From contig NZ_JALJYG010000013.1 in assembly GCF_024170505.1 (NCBI RefSeq), forward strand, positions 1 to 64,000: DNA of 64,000 nt. Reading direction: 5' to 3'. Shown in pieces: positions 54,151 through 63,800 of the stretch (its first letter is position 1; each line of letters begins with the position of its first letter). A program made the position numbers and the translations under genes. This DNA is from Methanocalculus alkaliphilus. GTDB lineage: Archaea; Halobacteriota; Methanomicrobia; Methanomicrobiales; Methanocorpusculaceae. Under the pieces are notes generated by a model. That model saw nothing but the letters and a program-made list of their open reading frames with translations, had not been told where the DNA came from and searched no databases.

Positions 54151-55101
54151 ATGAAGCAGGAGGTACGGTCCGGCTCGGAACCGGGTATCAGCGTGTCAGC
54201 CATCGTCGATCTTGTCAGGATCGGGAGGCCGCAGTTCCTTGTCGCCGGTTTCTTCCTCTTCCTGCTCGGCGCCCTCTTTTCTCTCTCCACAGGGGGTATC
54301 TTCAGCCCCGAGCGGTTCCTCTGGGGGTATGCCGTCGTTGCGGCCGCCCATCTCAGTGTCAGTTATAGTAATGAGTATTATGACCGCTCATCCGATGATC
54401 CGGCTGTCCGCTCTCCGGTCTCCGGGGGGACCGGAATCCTCCCGGTGCGGCCGCATCTGGCAGGGTATGCCCTTGGAGCCGCCATCCTCCTCTCGGGTGC
54501 ATCGTTCCTCCTCGCCATCGGGTTTGTCACCGCCTTCTCCTGGAATCCCCTCTTCATCCCGTTTGTTCTTGGGGGGATATTCCTCTCCTGGGCCTACTCG
54601 GCCCCGCCCCTCCGGTTTTGCAGCCGGGGCCTTGGGGAGGTGGCAACCCTGCTGGCATTCGGCTTCTTCCTCCCCGCAAGCGGGTATTTCGTCATGGCAG
54701 GGACGATCAGCGGCGGTTTTCTCCTCTTCTCGATCCCGCTCCTCTTCCTCGGCCTCTTCTTCATCCTCAGTGTCGAGCTCCCGGACCGGGAGGTTGATCT
54801 CCGGTCAGGGAAGCGCAATATTGTGACACGGTTTGGGAGACGGAGGGCACGCCAGATCATCGCCGGAGCGGGGGCGGCGGCGTCTCTGTGCTACCTGGGA
54901 TATGCCCTGGCAGGCGGGGTGTCGGTCTCCTTCCCGGCCGGGTGGTTCCTCATCCCCGCCCTCCTTCCGCTTGCCGCCGGGATCGCCGGGCTGATCTCAT
55001 CCACGGAGGAGCGGGCGGCGGTCGGCAGGGAGGCAGGGATGAATCTCGGTGCGTTGGTTGTCTGTATCCTCGGGGGGTGCCTGATTTTGATTGGTATGTA
55101 A
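54151..55101 (+). CDS. UbiA-family prenyltransferase
   Basis: The 316-residue protein has about nine membrane helices and both Asp-rich sites: NEYYDRSSDDPAVRSP and SVELPDREVDLRSGKRNIV. These bind the prenyl diphosphate through magnesium. The acceptor (lipid head group, quinone-like ring or other) is not known. ATG 54151 is chosen because the upstream in-frame extension overlaps the zinc-ribbon gene on the other strand and a CTATAAAG element lies about 33 bases before. Confidence 0.85.
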   Translation: MKQEVRSGSEPGISVSAIVDLVRIGRPQFLVAGFFLFLLGALFSLSTGGIFSPERFLWGYAVVAAAHLSVSYSNEYYDRSSDDPAVRSPVSGGTGILPVRPHLAGYALGAAILLSGASFLLAIGFVTAFSWNPLFIPFVLGGIFLSWAYSAPPLRFCSRGLGEVATLLAFGFFLPASGYFVMAGTISGGFLLFSIPLLFLGLFFILSVELPDREVDLRSGKRNIVTRFGRRRARQIIAGAGAAASLCYLGYALAGGVSVSFPAGWFLIPALLPLAAGIAGLISSTEERAAVGREAGMNLGALVVCILGGCLILIGM

Positions 55102-55153
55102 GGGGTGTATCGCCACCGGAGGGGGCGAAATGATGATCGGAAGATAGATGTTG

Positions 55154-55293
55154 ATGAAGTACAACGGAAACCATATCGCATCCCGGCTCTGGGTCGCTGC
55201 CGATGAGATGCATACTCATTCCAGGCTGGATCTCCGGCTCGAATAGACAGTTTTCTCCCTGGTCAATCATTGTCTCTACACTGTCGAGACAAT
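55154..55293 (+). pseudogene. Relict of hsdM start joined to a DUF1016 fragment
   Basis: Bases 55154-55246 encode a 30-codon stub (starting MKYNGNHIASRLWVAADEM) closely matching the start of hsdM at 56140 ([17 protein letters not shown]) and then stop. Bases 55269-55293 are identical to 57903-57927 in the DUF1016 gene beyond hsdM, encoding IVSTLSRQ. The intervening ~1.7 kb is missing, so this is a deleted direct duplicate of the hsdM-DUF1016 segment lying on the far side of the relBE pair. Confidence 0.85.
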
Positions 55294-55319
55294 CAGGGTG
55301 GGGGTCGTTGACCTCCTAT

Positions 55320-55593
55320 TCAGGGGAAAACCGAGTATATCTCTTCCCTGCTTTTTACCCGGTGAAAGATTATGCGGCCGTCATCGGTCAGTTCAAAGCC
55401 GATCTTGTAACTGCCAATGCGAATCCTGAAATACCCCGGCATACCTCTCATCCGGCTGATGTCGAAGTCAGAAAAGATGTCATCAGAATCCGGAATTTTC
55501 TCAAAAAACTATCTCTTCAATACATTTTTGAAAAAGGTTCTGAATTCTTGACAGATCCTTCAGAAATGTCTTTTTATAGAAACAATCTGGCAT
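55320..55593 (-). pseudogene. relE: relE-type toxin gene with a one-base frameshift
   Basis: From ATG 55593 the frame reads MPDCFYKKTFLKDLSRIQNL and stops at codon 31 inside a run of six T (minus strand; As at 55503-55508). Removing one T restores a 90-residue RelE: EKIPDSDDIFSDFDISRMRG, YFRIRIGSYKIGFELTDD, RIIFHRVKSREEIYSVFP. The gene begins one base after the antitoxin stop. It is a young pseudogene, a sequencing error, or possibly a slippage-controlled gene. Confidence 0.85.
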
Positions 55594-55594
55594 T

Positions 55595-55798
55595 TCAGGC
55601 AGATTCCTTTAGTTTTCTGTAATATTTCAGAGCCTGGTTGCGATCCAGAGGTTCTTCTTCATCAGATTCGTGGATGTATTTTTCAAGCCCATAATCCTCA
55701 ATAATCGATTCAATCTTTTCGAATGTTGAGATATCGATCACCACGCTGACGGCCTTGTTATCCTCTGAAACGATATACTGGCGTTTTATCTCTAACAT
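55595..55798 (-). CDS. Phd/RelB-like antitoxin
   Basis: The 67-residue product starts MLEIKRQYIVSEDNKAVSVV and contains FEKIESIIEDYGLEKYIHES, a pattern of short antitoxins that precede RelE toxins in archaea. ATG 55798 has GAGGT upstream and is preferred to 55828. Its toxin partner follows after one base but is frameshifted. A degenerate relative lies at 956-1243. Confidence 0.8.
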   Translation of the reverse strand: MLEIKRQYIVSEDNKAVSVVIDISTFEKIESIIEDYGLEKYIHESDEEEPLDRNQALKYYRKLKESA

Positions 55799-56139
55799 AA
55801 TCCTGACCTCATTACCCATATGCCCCATTATACTATAAAGTCTCTATGTCTCATAATTTGATTCTGATTCAGGGGTATTCTCTATTGATACAGACAGGGA
55901 CCGCATAAGATGATGATTTCCCTTTTGAGAGCATATAACGATACATTGGCATTTGGGAACGGGTTCGGTAAAGACCTTCGGGGCTTGAGCGATCCTGAAG
56001 ATGGAATGAGAAATAAAAGTCTTTATCGTTCTTGCTGAGAGAGTAATCATTCAGACGAGATATGCGGGGATATGGCAGATCCCGTTGCCGATTACCCATC
56101 TCACCACTCAGCCTTATAACACAGACAGGTAGCAACTCC
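55799..56139. other. Gap between the antitoxin and hsdM
   Basis: About 340 bases without a convincing gene. On the minus strand TTTATAGTATAATG (near 55834-55847) is a likely TATA box for the antitoxin operon. The hsdM promoter should lie in the right half, but no clear box was identified. A long in-frame extension of hsdM to 56062 has no coding support. Confidence 0.4.
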
Positions 56140-57690
56140 ATGAACAACAACGGAAACCATATCGAATCCCGGCTCTGGGCAGCAGCCGATGAGCTGCGTG
56201 CCAACTCCAAGCTGAAATCATCCGAATACTCTGTCCCGGTTCTCGGGCTCGTCTTCCTCCGGTATGCTGATCACCGGTTCCAGGCGGCGGCAGCGAGGAT
56301 TGAAGGCGGGGGGAGCGGGAGGCGAAAGATCGGCCCTGATGATTATAAGGCAGAGGGTGTCCTGTACCTGCCGGAGAAGGCCCGGTTCTCACAGCTGATG
56401 ATGATCACGGAGGGCTCGCATATCGGAGAAGCGATCAACGAGGCGATGCGGGCAATCGAGGCCGAGAACCCGGATCTGAAGGATGTCCTCCCCAAGACCT
56501 ACAATCGCTTCGAGAATGCCCTTCTGAAGGAACTCCTTAAGACGATGAACTCGGTGCCGATGGATATCGAGGGGGATGCCTTCGGCAGGATCTATGAGTA
56601 CTTCCTCGGCAACTTCGCACGTGCCGAAGGGCAGAAGGGAGGGGAGTTCTTCACCCCGCTCGCCCTCGTCCGGCTGATCGTCGCCATCATCGAGCCGTTC
56701 CACGGAAGAATCTATGATCCCGCCTGTGGATCCGGGGGCATGTTTGTCCAGAGCGCCCGGTTCGTCGAGGAGCACCGGAAGAATCCGGGCTCCGAGCTGA
56801 GTGTCTTTGGCCAGGAGAAGGTCGGCGAGACCGTCCGGCTCGGGAAGATGAACCTCGCCGTTCACGGTCTTTCAGGCGATATCCGGGAGGGGAACGCCTA
56901 CTATGAGGATCTCCACAACGCACCCGGCAGGTTCGACTTCGTGATGGCAAATCCCCCCTTCAATGTGGACCGGGTTGATAAGGAGCGGCTGAAGGATGAT
57001 CCCCGGTTCCCCTTCGGCCTTCCGAGGGTGGATAACGGCAATTACCTCTGGATACAGATCTTCTACAGTGCCTTACATGAGAACGGGCGGGCGGGCTTTG
57101 TGATGGCGAACTCGGCATCTGACGCCCGCAGTTCTGAATGCGATATCCGGCGGCAGATCATCGCCGACCGTGCCGTCGATGTGATGGTCGCCGTCGGCTC
57201 GAACTTCTTCTATACCGTCACCCTCCCCTGCACCCTCTGGTTCTTTGACAAGGCAAAGCGGAAGACCGATCGGGCCGACCAGATCCTCTTCATCGATGCA
57301 CGCCATATCTACACCCAGGTGGACCGTGCCCACCGGGACTGGACACCCGCCCAGATCGAGTTCCTCGCAAATATCGCCCGTCTCTACCGGGGCGAGGCGG
57401 CAGAGAACCTCCACGAAAGTGCGGAGCTGATGGCTGAGCACTTCCCGGAGAACACCTACATCGATATCCCCGGTCTCTGCAAAGTGGCGACGATCGACGA
57501 GGTGGAGGCACAGGGCTTCAGCCTCAATCCTGGCCGGTATGTGGGGGTGAAGGCACGGGAGGAGGATGACTTCGACTTCAGGGAGCGGCTCGAGGAGCTG
57601 AACGAGGAGCTGGAGTTGTTGAATCTGGAGGCGAGGGAGCTTGAGGAGCGGATCGCGGAGAATGTGGGGAAGTTGTTGGAGGGGGAGTGA
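56140..57690 (+). CDS. hsdM: Type I restriction-modification DNA methyltransferase
   Basis: HsdM methylates adenine within the site recognised by HsdS. The 516-residue product has an N-terminal helical HsdM domain, motif [17 protein letters not shown] (residues ~193-208) and catalytic motif [11 protein letters not shown] (NPPF ~271), plus a C-terminal coiled coil. ATG 56140 matches the family start. Its stop overlaps the next ATG (TGATG). First gene of the island. Confidence 0.96.
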   Translation: MNNNGNHIESRLWAAADELRANSKLKSSEYSVPVLGLVFLRYADHRFQAAAARIEGGGSGRRKIGPDDYKAEGVLYLPEKARFSQLMMITEGSHIGEAINEAMRAIEAENPDLKDVLPKTYNRFENALLKELLKTMNSVPMDIEGDAFGRIYEYFLGNFARAEGQKGGEFFTPLALVRLIVAIIEPFHGRIYDPACGSGGMFVQSARFVEEHRKNPGSELSVFGQEKVGETVRLGKMNLAVHGLSGDIREGNAYYEDLHNAPGRFDFVMANPPFNVDRVDKERLKDDPRFPFGLPRVDNGNYLWIQIFYSALHENGRAGFVMANSASDARSSECDIRRQIIADRAVDVMVAVGSNFFYTVTLPCTLWFFDKAKRKTDRADQILFIDARHIYTQVDRAHRDWTPAQIEFLANIARLYRGEAAENLHESAELMAEHFPENTYIDIPGLCKVATIDEVEAQGFSLNPGRYVGVKAREEDDFDFRERLEELNEELELLNLEARELEERIAENVGKLLEGE

Positions 57691-58154
57691 TGAGGAAGGA
57701 GGAGATCGTTTCAGTAACGAATGAACCTGATTCCCCACCTATAGAAATCGCTCTTCTGCAAGAACTGCGCATCTTAATCGAAGAGACACGTAAAGGCGTT
57801 TCTATTGCGGTCAATGCCTCCCTGACGCTACTCTACTGGCGGGTTGGCAGACATATCAATGAAGAGGTATTTACTGGTGAAAGAGCCAGATACGGCGAAC
57901 AGATTGTCTCTACACTGTCGAGACAATTGGAAATTTCATATTTAAGGGAATTCATCATCTTCAAAGAACCTCTTCAATGCAATTCCAGCATCGGGAATTG
58001 CAGGCTTGATGGGTTGAATGTTAGCGCTCTCTGGACGAAGGTAGCATGTATGCTACACAAAAGCACGATTCCTTTGGAAAAATCAGAAGATAATAAGTCG
58101 GTCAATTTTATTGTTTACAATTATTTTTTCAAGGAGAGAACTAATGTCCTTTAA
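57690..58154 (+). pseudogene. DUF1016 (YhcG N-terminal) gene with internal and C-terminal deletions
   Basis: The 154-codon frame matches the DUF1016 N-domain: LQELRILIEETRKGVSIAVN, LTLLYWRVGRHINEEV, YGEQIVSTLSRQL. The family has two LSRQL motifs about 30 residues apart; here the text jumps from the first to what normally follows the second (ISYLREFIIFKEPLQ, then CRLDGLNVSALWTKVACML). The C-terminal PD-(D/E)XK nuclease domain is gone. It overlaps the hsdS start by 11 bases. Probably non-functional. Confidence 0.7.
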
Positions 58155-59445
58155 AAATGATTGGAAAAAAACCAAACTAAATGATGTGATCAGTACACAG
58201 AAAGGATTTGCTTTCAAAAGTTCTTGGTATTGTGATGAGGGGCGCCCTATTGTTAAAGTAAGTGACTTCACAGATGACTCAATTAATGCAAATAAGATTA
58301 CAAATATTCCCAATGACATAGCAGAAAAATATCTTCGATATGAGTTGCAAGAGGGCGACGTAGTAATACAAACAGTTGGATCATGGCCAAATAATCCAGC
58401 ATCGGTTGTTGGGAAATGTATTCGTGTTCCGTACTCTGTTCATAATTCACTGCTGAATCAAAATGCAGTCCGACTTGATCCAAAGGAGATTATTTGCAAA
58501 TCTTTTCTATATTACTTATTGAGGTCTCCCATTTTTCGTTTTTATATTGTAGGTACCGCACAAGGAGCTGCAAGCCAAGCTGCAATCACTCTTGATTCAA
58601 TTCGGAACTATGAGTTTGAACTACCTCCCCTCCCCACCCAGCGAAAGATCGCCGCCATCCTCTCCGCCTATGATGATCTCATCGAGAACAACACCCGGCG
58701 CATCAAAATCCTCGAGGAGATGGCGCAGAACCTCTACCGCGAGTGGTTCGTCAAATTCCGCTTCCCCGGCCACGAGCACGCCCGGTTTGTGGACTCGCCT
58801 CTGGGGCGGATTCCGGAGGGGTGGGAGGTGAAGACGGTTGATGAGTTAAGTGATTTTATCTCAAGAGGTATTACCCCGAAGTATCAAAATAAAAGCGACC
58901 GTTACATAATCAATCAAAAATCTAATGCGGGTAATGAGATTAAAGTTGAATACCTTAAGGAATTAAATATTAATCTTAACATTCCAGAAAAAAAATTGGC
59001 TCGAACAGGAGATCTTTTAATTAATTGCCTTGGTGAAGGAACAATCGGGAGAGTTCATTTTTTTTTGCATCCAGATAATAAATGGGCCGTTGATCAACAT
59101 ATGTCAATATGTCGTTCTTCAAACGTAGCTAATATGGCTTTTCTTTATTACTTGATGAATTCACCTGAAGGGCAAGCAAAAATCCAGTCTCTAAAATCCG
59201 GAGGGACTAATATGACAACTTTTAATATATCCGAATTAAAAAAATTTGATTTGATATTTCCTGAAGGTACAATATTAAATAAATTTTATAAATACGTGAT
59301 TGGTTTTTTAAATTTTAAACTCACTTTACAAAGAAAAAATACCACCCTCCGCACCACCCGCGATCTCCTCCTCCCCAGGCTCATCTCCGGTGAGGTGGAT
59401 GTCTCCGATCTGAATATCACAATCCCCGAGGCTGCCATGACATGA
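58144..59445 (+). CDS. hsdS: Type I restriction-modification specificity subunit
   Basis: HsdS recognises the split DNA site. The 433-residue product has two target-recognition domains (about residues 1-160 and 235-395), each followed by a conserved helix (PPLPTQRKIAAILSAYDDLI and TTLRTTRDLLLPRLISGEV). The recognition domains are strikingly AT-rich while the conserved parts have the host's GC-rich composition, as expected of domain exchange. ATG 58144 follows AAGGAG. Overlaps the next gene by ATGA. Confidence 0.95.
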   Translation: MSFKNDWKKTKLNDVISTQKGFAFKSSWYCDEGRPIVKVSDFTDDSINANKITNIPNDIAEKYLRYELQEGDVVIQTVGSWPNNPASVVGKCIRVPYSVHNSLLNQNAVRLDPKEIICKSFLYYLLRSPIFRFYIVGTAQGAASQAAITLDSIRNYEFELPPLPTQRKIAAILSAYDDLIENNTRRIKILEEMAQNLYREWFVKFRFPGHEHARFVDSPLGRIPEGWEVKTVDELSDFISRGITPKYQNKSDRYIINQKSNAGNEIKVEYLKELNINLNIPEKKLARTGDLLINCLGEGTIGRVHFFLHPDNKWAVDQHMSICRSSNVANMAFLYYLMNSPEGQAKIQSLKSGGTNMTTFNISELKKFDLIFPEGTILNKFYKYVIGFLNFKLTLQRKNTTLRTTRDLLLPRLISGEVDVSDLNITIPEAAMT

Positions 59446-60887
59446 CCACCCCCGCCGATCTCACCATCCTTCTCCAGGAGGGCGAAGGCGTCACGCTCGA
59501 GTACAAGGAGCGAGTGAACGACTCCTTCGCCCGTGAGCTGGTCGCATTTGCCAACACCGCCGGGGGGCGTATCCTCCTTGGGGTGCGGGATGACGGGACC
59601 GTCAGGGGTATTCCCGACAGAAACGATCTCCGTGCCAGAATTCAGGATATCGCACGGAAATGCGATCCCCCGGTAAAGGTTCTGCTTGAGCGGATCGGCG
59701 AGGTGACCGTGGTGACCGTCCGGGAGAGTGCAGAGAAGCCGGTCCAGTGCAGTGACGGCTTCTTCTGGCGGCTTGGGGCGGTCTCGCAGAAGCTCTCCAG
59801 AAACGAGATCCGGGATCTCTTCCAGAAGGAGGGGGCGATCCGGTTCGATCACTCCGTCTGCACCCGGTTCTCCTATCCTGAGGACTTTGATACCGATAAA
59901 TTCAGGAACTGGCTTGGAAAGAGCAGCATCTACCGGGACGGATCGGTCGAGGATATCCTCGTCAATATCGAGGCGGCAGAACGATCAGGGGGGAGGCTGC
60001 TCTTCAGGAACGCCGGTGTCCTCTTCTTTGCAAAAGAGCCCCGCCGGTTCTTCAACCAGGCATACATCACCTGCCTCCTCTTCAAAGGCACTGTCAAGGT
60101 CCATATCCTTGACCGGAAGGACTTCGACGGCGGCATCATCGCGGATATCGAGGATGCACTCCGGTTCATCGAACGGAACACACGGACCGCGTATAGGATC
60201 GAGAAGCTCCAGCGGGAGGATATCCCCGAGTACCCGATGGCTGCCCTCCGGGAGGCGATCACAAACGCCGTCATGCACCGGGACTGGTTCATCGAGGGGG
60301 CAAATGTCTTTGTGGAGATCTTCACTGACAGAATCGAGGTCTCAAGCCCCGGCGGGCTCCCGAAAGGGATGCTGGTTTCGGATCTCGGCCATAAGAGTGT
60401 CCGGAGAAACCCGCTCATCGCAGATCTCCTTCATCGGATAGCCTACATCGAAAAAGCCGGGACCGGGATCAAGCGGATGCGGGATGGTGCCACGGCTCTT
60501 GGCTATCCCGCGCCGGAGTTCAGTTCAGGGAGCTTCTTCTCCGCGATCTTCTATCCGATGCCGACTGCTGAGAAGGATGATGGCAGTGGAGAGACGAGCA
60601 GGCACCCCGCAAGTACCCCACAAGCACCCCACAAGTACCCCACAAGTACCCCACAAGTGATCAACCTGTTACGGTGTGCATTAGATGATGCTTCAGCATC
60701 TGAACTTCAAATCAAACTCAATTTTAATGACCGTGTCCACTTTCTCAAAGAATATCTACAACCCGCTCTTGAACAGGGTCTGATTGAACGAACAATCCCC
60801 GATAAACCACGCAGCCCAAAGCAGCGGTACCGCACCACCGCCGCCGGGCGTGCACTCATCAAAGCAGCTGAGGAGGAGGAGAGATGA
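59442..60887 (+). CDS. AlbA_2/Schlafen-type ATP-binding regulator-like protein
   Basis: The 481-residue product has an N-terminal AlbA_2 domain (EGEGVTLEYKERVNDSFARE; LVAFANTAGGRILLGVRDDG), a central COG2865 region with an ATP-grip segment (LREAITNAVMHRDWF; SSPGGLPKGMLVSDLGHKS), a low-complexity linker built from an 11-base tandem repeat, and a C-terminal winged helix. Such genes often sit in type I islands. It overlaps hsdS and hsdR by 4 bases each. A regulatory or defence role is inferred. Confidence 0.88.
   Translation: MTTPADLTILLQEGEGVTLEYKERVNDSFARELVAFANTAGGRILLGVRDDGTVRGIPDRNDLRARIQDIARKCDPPVKVLLERIGEVTVVTVRESAEKPVQCSDGFFWRLGAVSQKLSRNEIRDLFQKEGAIRFDHSVCTRFSYPEDFDTDKFRNWLGKSSIYRDGSVEDILVNIEAAERSGGRLLFRNAGVLFFAKEPRRFFNQAYITCLLFKGTVKVHILDRKDFDGGIIADIEDALRFIERNTRTAYRIEKLQREDIPEYPMAALREAITNAVMHRDWFIEGANVFVEIFTDRIEVSSPGGLPKGMLVSDLGHKSVRRNPLIADLLHRIAYIEKAGTGIKRMRDGATALGYPAPEFSSGSFFSAIFYPMPTAEKDDGSGETSRHPASTPQAPHKYPTSTPQVINLLRCALDDASASELQIKLNFNDRVHFLKEYLQPALEQGLIERTIPDKPRSPKQRYRTTAAGRALIKAAEEEER
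60603..60657 (+). repeat. 11-base tandem repeat in a coding sequence
   Basis: Five copies of an 11-base unit (consensus TACCCCACAAG; first and third begin with C, first has one internal change) lie between the catalytic-like region and the winged helix of the AlbA_2 gene. Since 11 is not a multiple of three, gain or loss of one copy shifts the frame and removes the C-terminal domain, and breaks coupling to hsdR. Confidence 0.9.
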
Positions 60888-63800
60888 CCCCTGCCGGATA
60901 TACAGAGAATGACCTCGTTGAGCAGCCCGCCATTGCAGTCTTCAGGGAGCTTGGCTGGGAGGCGATCAACGCCTATGACGAGTTTGATCACGGTGTCAGC
61001 ACCCTTGGCAGGGAGACGAAATCCGAGGTCATCCTCAAGAGAAATCTGCGTGAAGCCCTGCTCCGGCTCAACCCGGATGCACCCATCGAGGCAATCCATG
61101 AAGCAATTGCGGATCTCACCCGTGACCGCTCCCGAATGAGCATGGCCGCCGCCAACCGGGAGATCTATCACCTCTTGAAGAATGGTATCCGGGTACCGGT
61201 TCCGGACCCGGATGGCGATGGCGAGACGATTGAGCTTCTGCGGATCATTGACTGGGAGAAGAGCAGAAACAACGACTACCTCCTCTGCTCCCAGTTCTGG
61301 GTCACCGGGGAGATGCACACCCGGCGGGCCGATCTCGTCGGCTTCGTCAATGGCATCCCATTCCTCATAATCGAGCTGAAAGCCGCCCACCGCAGGCTTG
61401 AGACGGGATTTTCCGGCAATATCCGGGATTACAAAGACACCATCCCCCGGCTCTTCCAGCCAAATGCGATGATCATCGTCTCAAACGGAAGCCAGAGCAG
61501 GGTGGGGAGCGTCACTGCGGGATGGGAACACTTTGCCGAATGGAAGAAGGTGGGGAGTGAGAAGGAGCCGGGGCGTATCTCGCTTGAGACGATGCTCCAT
61601 GGGATCTGTGCACCGGACCGCCTCCTCGATATCGTCGAGAACTTCACCCTCTTCCAGGAGATCCCGGGGGGCCTCATCAAGCTGGTCGCAAAGAATCACC
61701 AGTACCTCGGTGTCAATAATGCAATCGACGCCCTCACCGATATCCGGGAGCGGGATGGAAAGCTCGGTGTCTTCTGGCATACCCAGGGGAGCGGCAAGAG
61801 CGTCTCGATGATCTTCTTTGCCCAGAAGGTCCTCCGGAGAGTTCCCGGCAACTGGACCTTTGTCATCGTCACCGACCGGCAGGAGCTTGATACCCAGATC
61901 TACAGGAACTTCGTATCGGCAGGGGTCGTCACGGAGAACAGGGCCCAGGCAGAGAACAGCCTCCATCTCCGGCAGCTGCTCACCGAGGATCACCGGTACG
62001 TCTTCACCCTCATTCACAAGTTCAGGACTGATAAAGGAGAGAGGCACCCGGTCCTCTCCAGACGGGGGGATATCATCGTCATCACCGACGAGGCGCACCG
62101 GAGCCAGTACGATACCCTTGCAATGAATATGCGGACCGCCCTTCCGAATGCCGCCTTCCTCGCCTTCACCGGCACCCCGCTGATCGCCACAGAAGAGAGG
62201 ACCCGACAGGTCTTTGGTGAGTATATCAGCGTCTATGACTTCAAGCAGTCGGTGGATGATGGTGCAACCGTCCCGCTCTATTATGAGAACCGGATTCCGC
62301 AGCTCCAGCTGACGAACGAGAACCTGAATACGGATATGGCAGCACTCCTCGAAGATGCCGAGCTTGATGAGGCACAGGAGAAGAAGCTTGAGCGTGAGTT
62401 TGCACGGGAATATCACCTGATCACGCGGGATGACCGGCTTGAGGCAATTGCACGCGACCTCGTCGATCACTTCACCGGTCGGGGTTTCCGGGGCAAGGCG
62501 ATGGTGATCGCAATCGACAAGGCGACCGCCATCAGGATGTATGAGAAGGTGAGGAGATACTGGGATACCAGGATCAGTGACCTTGTTGCAGAATCCACCG
62601 GGGCAGAGGGTGCTGACCGGCAGGAACTCCTCGATACCATCGCCTGGATGAGAGAGACGGATATGGCGGTCGTCGTCTCGCCGGGGCAGAACGAAATCGC
62701 GGAGATGGCGGAGAAAGGGCTTGATATCCGGCCCCATCGCAGGCGGATGGTCGAGGAGGATCTTGAGACTCGGTTCAAGCGGTCGGACGATCCCTTCCGG
62801 CTGGTCTTCGTCTGCGCAATGTGGATAACCGGCTTCGATGTCCCAAGCTGCTCCACCCTGTACCTCGACAAGCCGATGCAAAACCACACCCTGATGCAGA
62901 CGATAGCACGGGCAAACCGGGTCTATCCCGGGAAGGTGAGCGGGCTAATCGTCGATTATGTCGGGGTCTTCAGGAATCTTGAGAAGGCGCTTGCCATCTA
63001 TGGTGCAGGGGGGGAGGGCGATACTCCGGTGGAGGATAAATCCGCTCTCGTTACCGCACTTCAGCAGGCACTCTCCGAGACCCGGAGCCTCTGCGAGGAG
63101 CATGATGTCGATATCGATGCGATACAGGCTGCCGAAGGATTTGACCGCATCGCCCTGAAGGATCGTGCTGTTGAGGCCCTCCTTATCTCAGAAGATGTCA
63201 AACGCCGCTTCCTTGACTGTTCCAATACGACCCAGCGCCTGTACAAGGCGGTCCTCCCTGATCCGGAGGCGAGACGGTTTGCCGCCCAGGTCTCCCCGAT
63301 CCGGTTCATCGCCGATGGTATCCGGTCGCTCATGCCGCCGGTTGATATCTCAAACGTGATGGACCAGGTCGGGGAGCTGCTTGACCGGTCGATAGCCACC
63401 GATGGCTACACCATACGGGAATCGGATCAGCGGTATGGAGAAGAGCAGCTCATTGACATCAGTGGGATCGATTTTGAAGAGCTCGCCCAAAAGTTCAGAC
63501 AAGGCAAAAAAAGGACGATGAACGAGAGGCTGAAGGGAAGTGTCGCCCGAAAACTGATGGCGATGGTCCGGCTCAACCGCACCCGGATGGATTATCTCGA
63601 GCAGTTCCAGAAGATGATCGAAGAATATAATGCCGGGAAGCTGAGCGACGACGAATTCTTCCACCGCCTCGTCGCCTTCACAAAGAGCTTAAACGAGGAG
63701 GAGCAGCGGACCGTCAGCGAACAGCTCAATGAGGAGGAACTGGCGATCTTTGACCTCCTGACAAAACCGATGATCGAGCTCTCTGCCGCCGAGAGGAAGC

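Noticed and set aside
60603-60657. The 11-base repeats as a short CRISPR array
   Set aside because: Units are contiguous without spacers and lie inside a gene.
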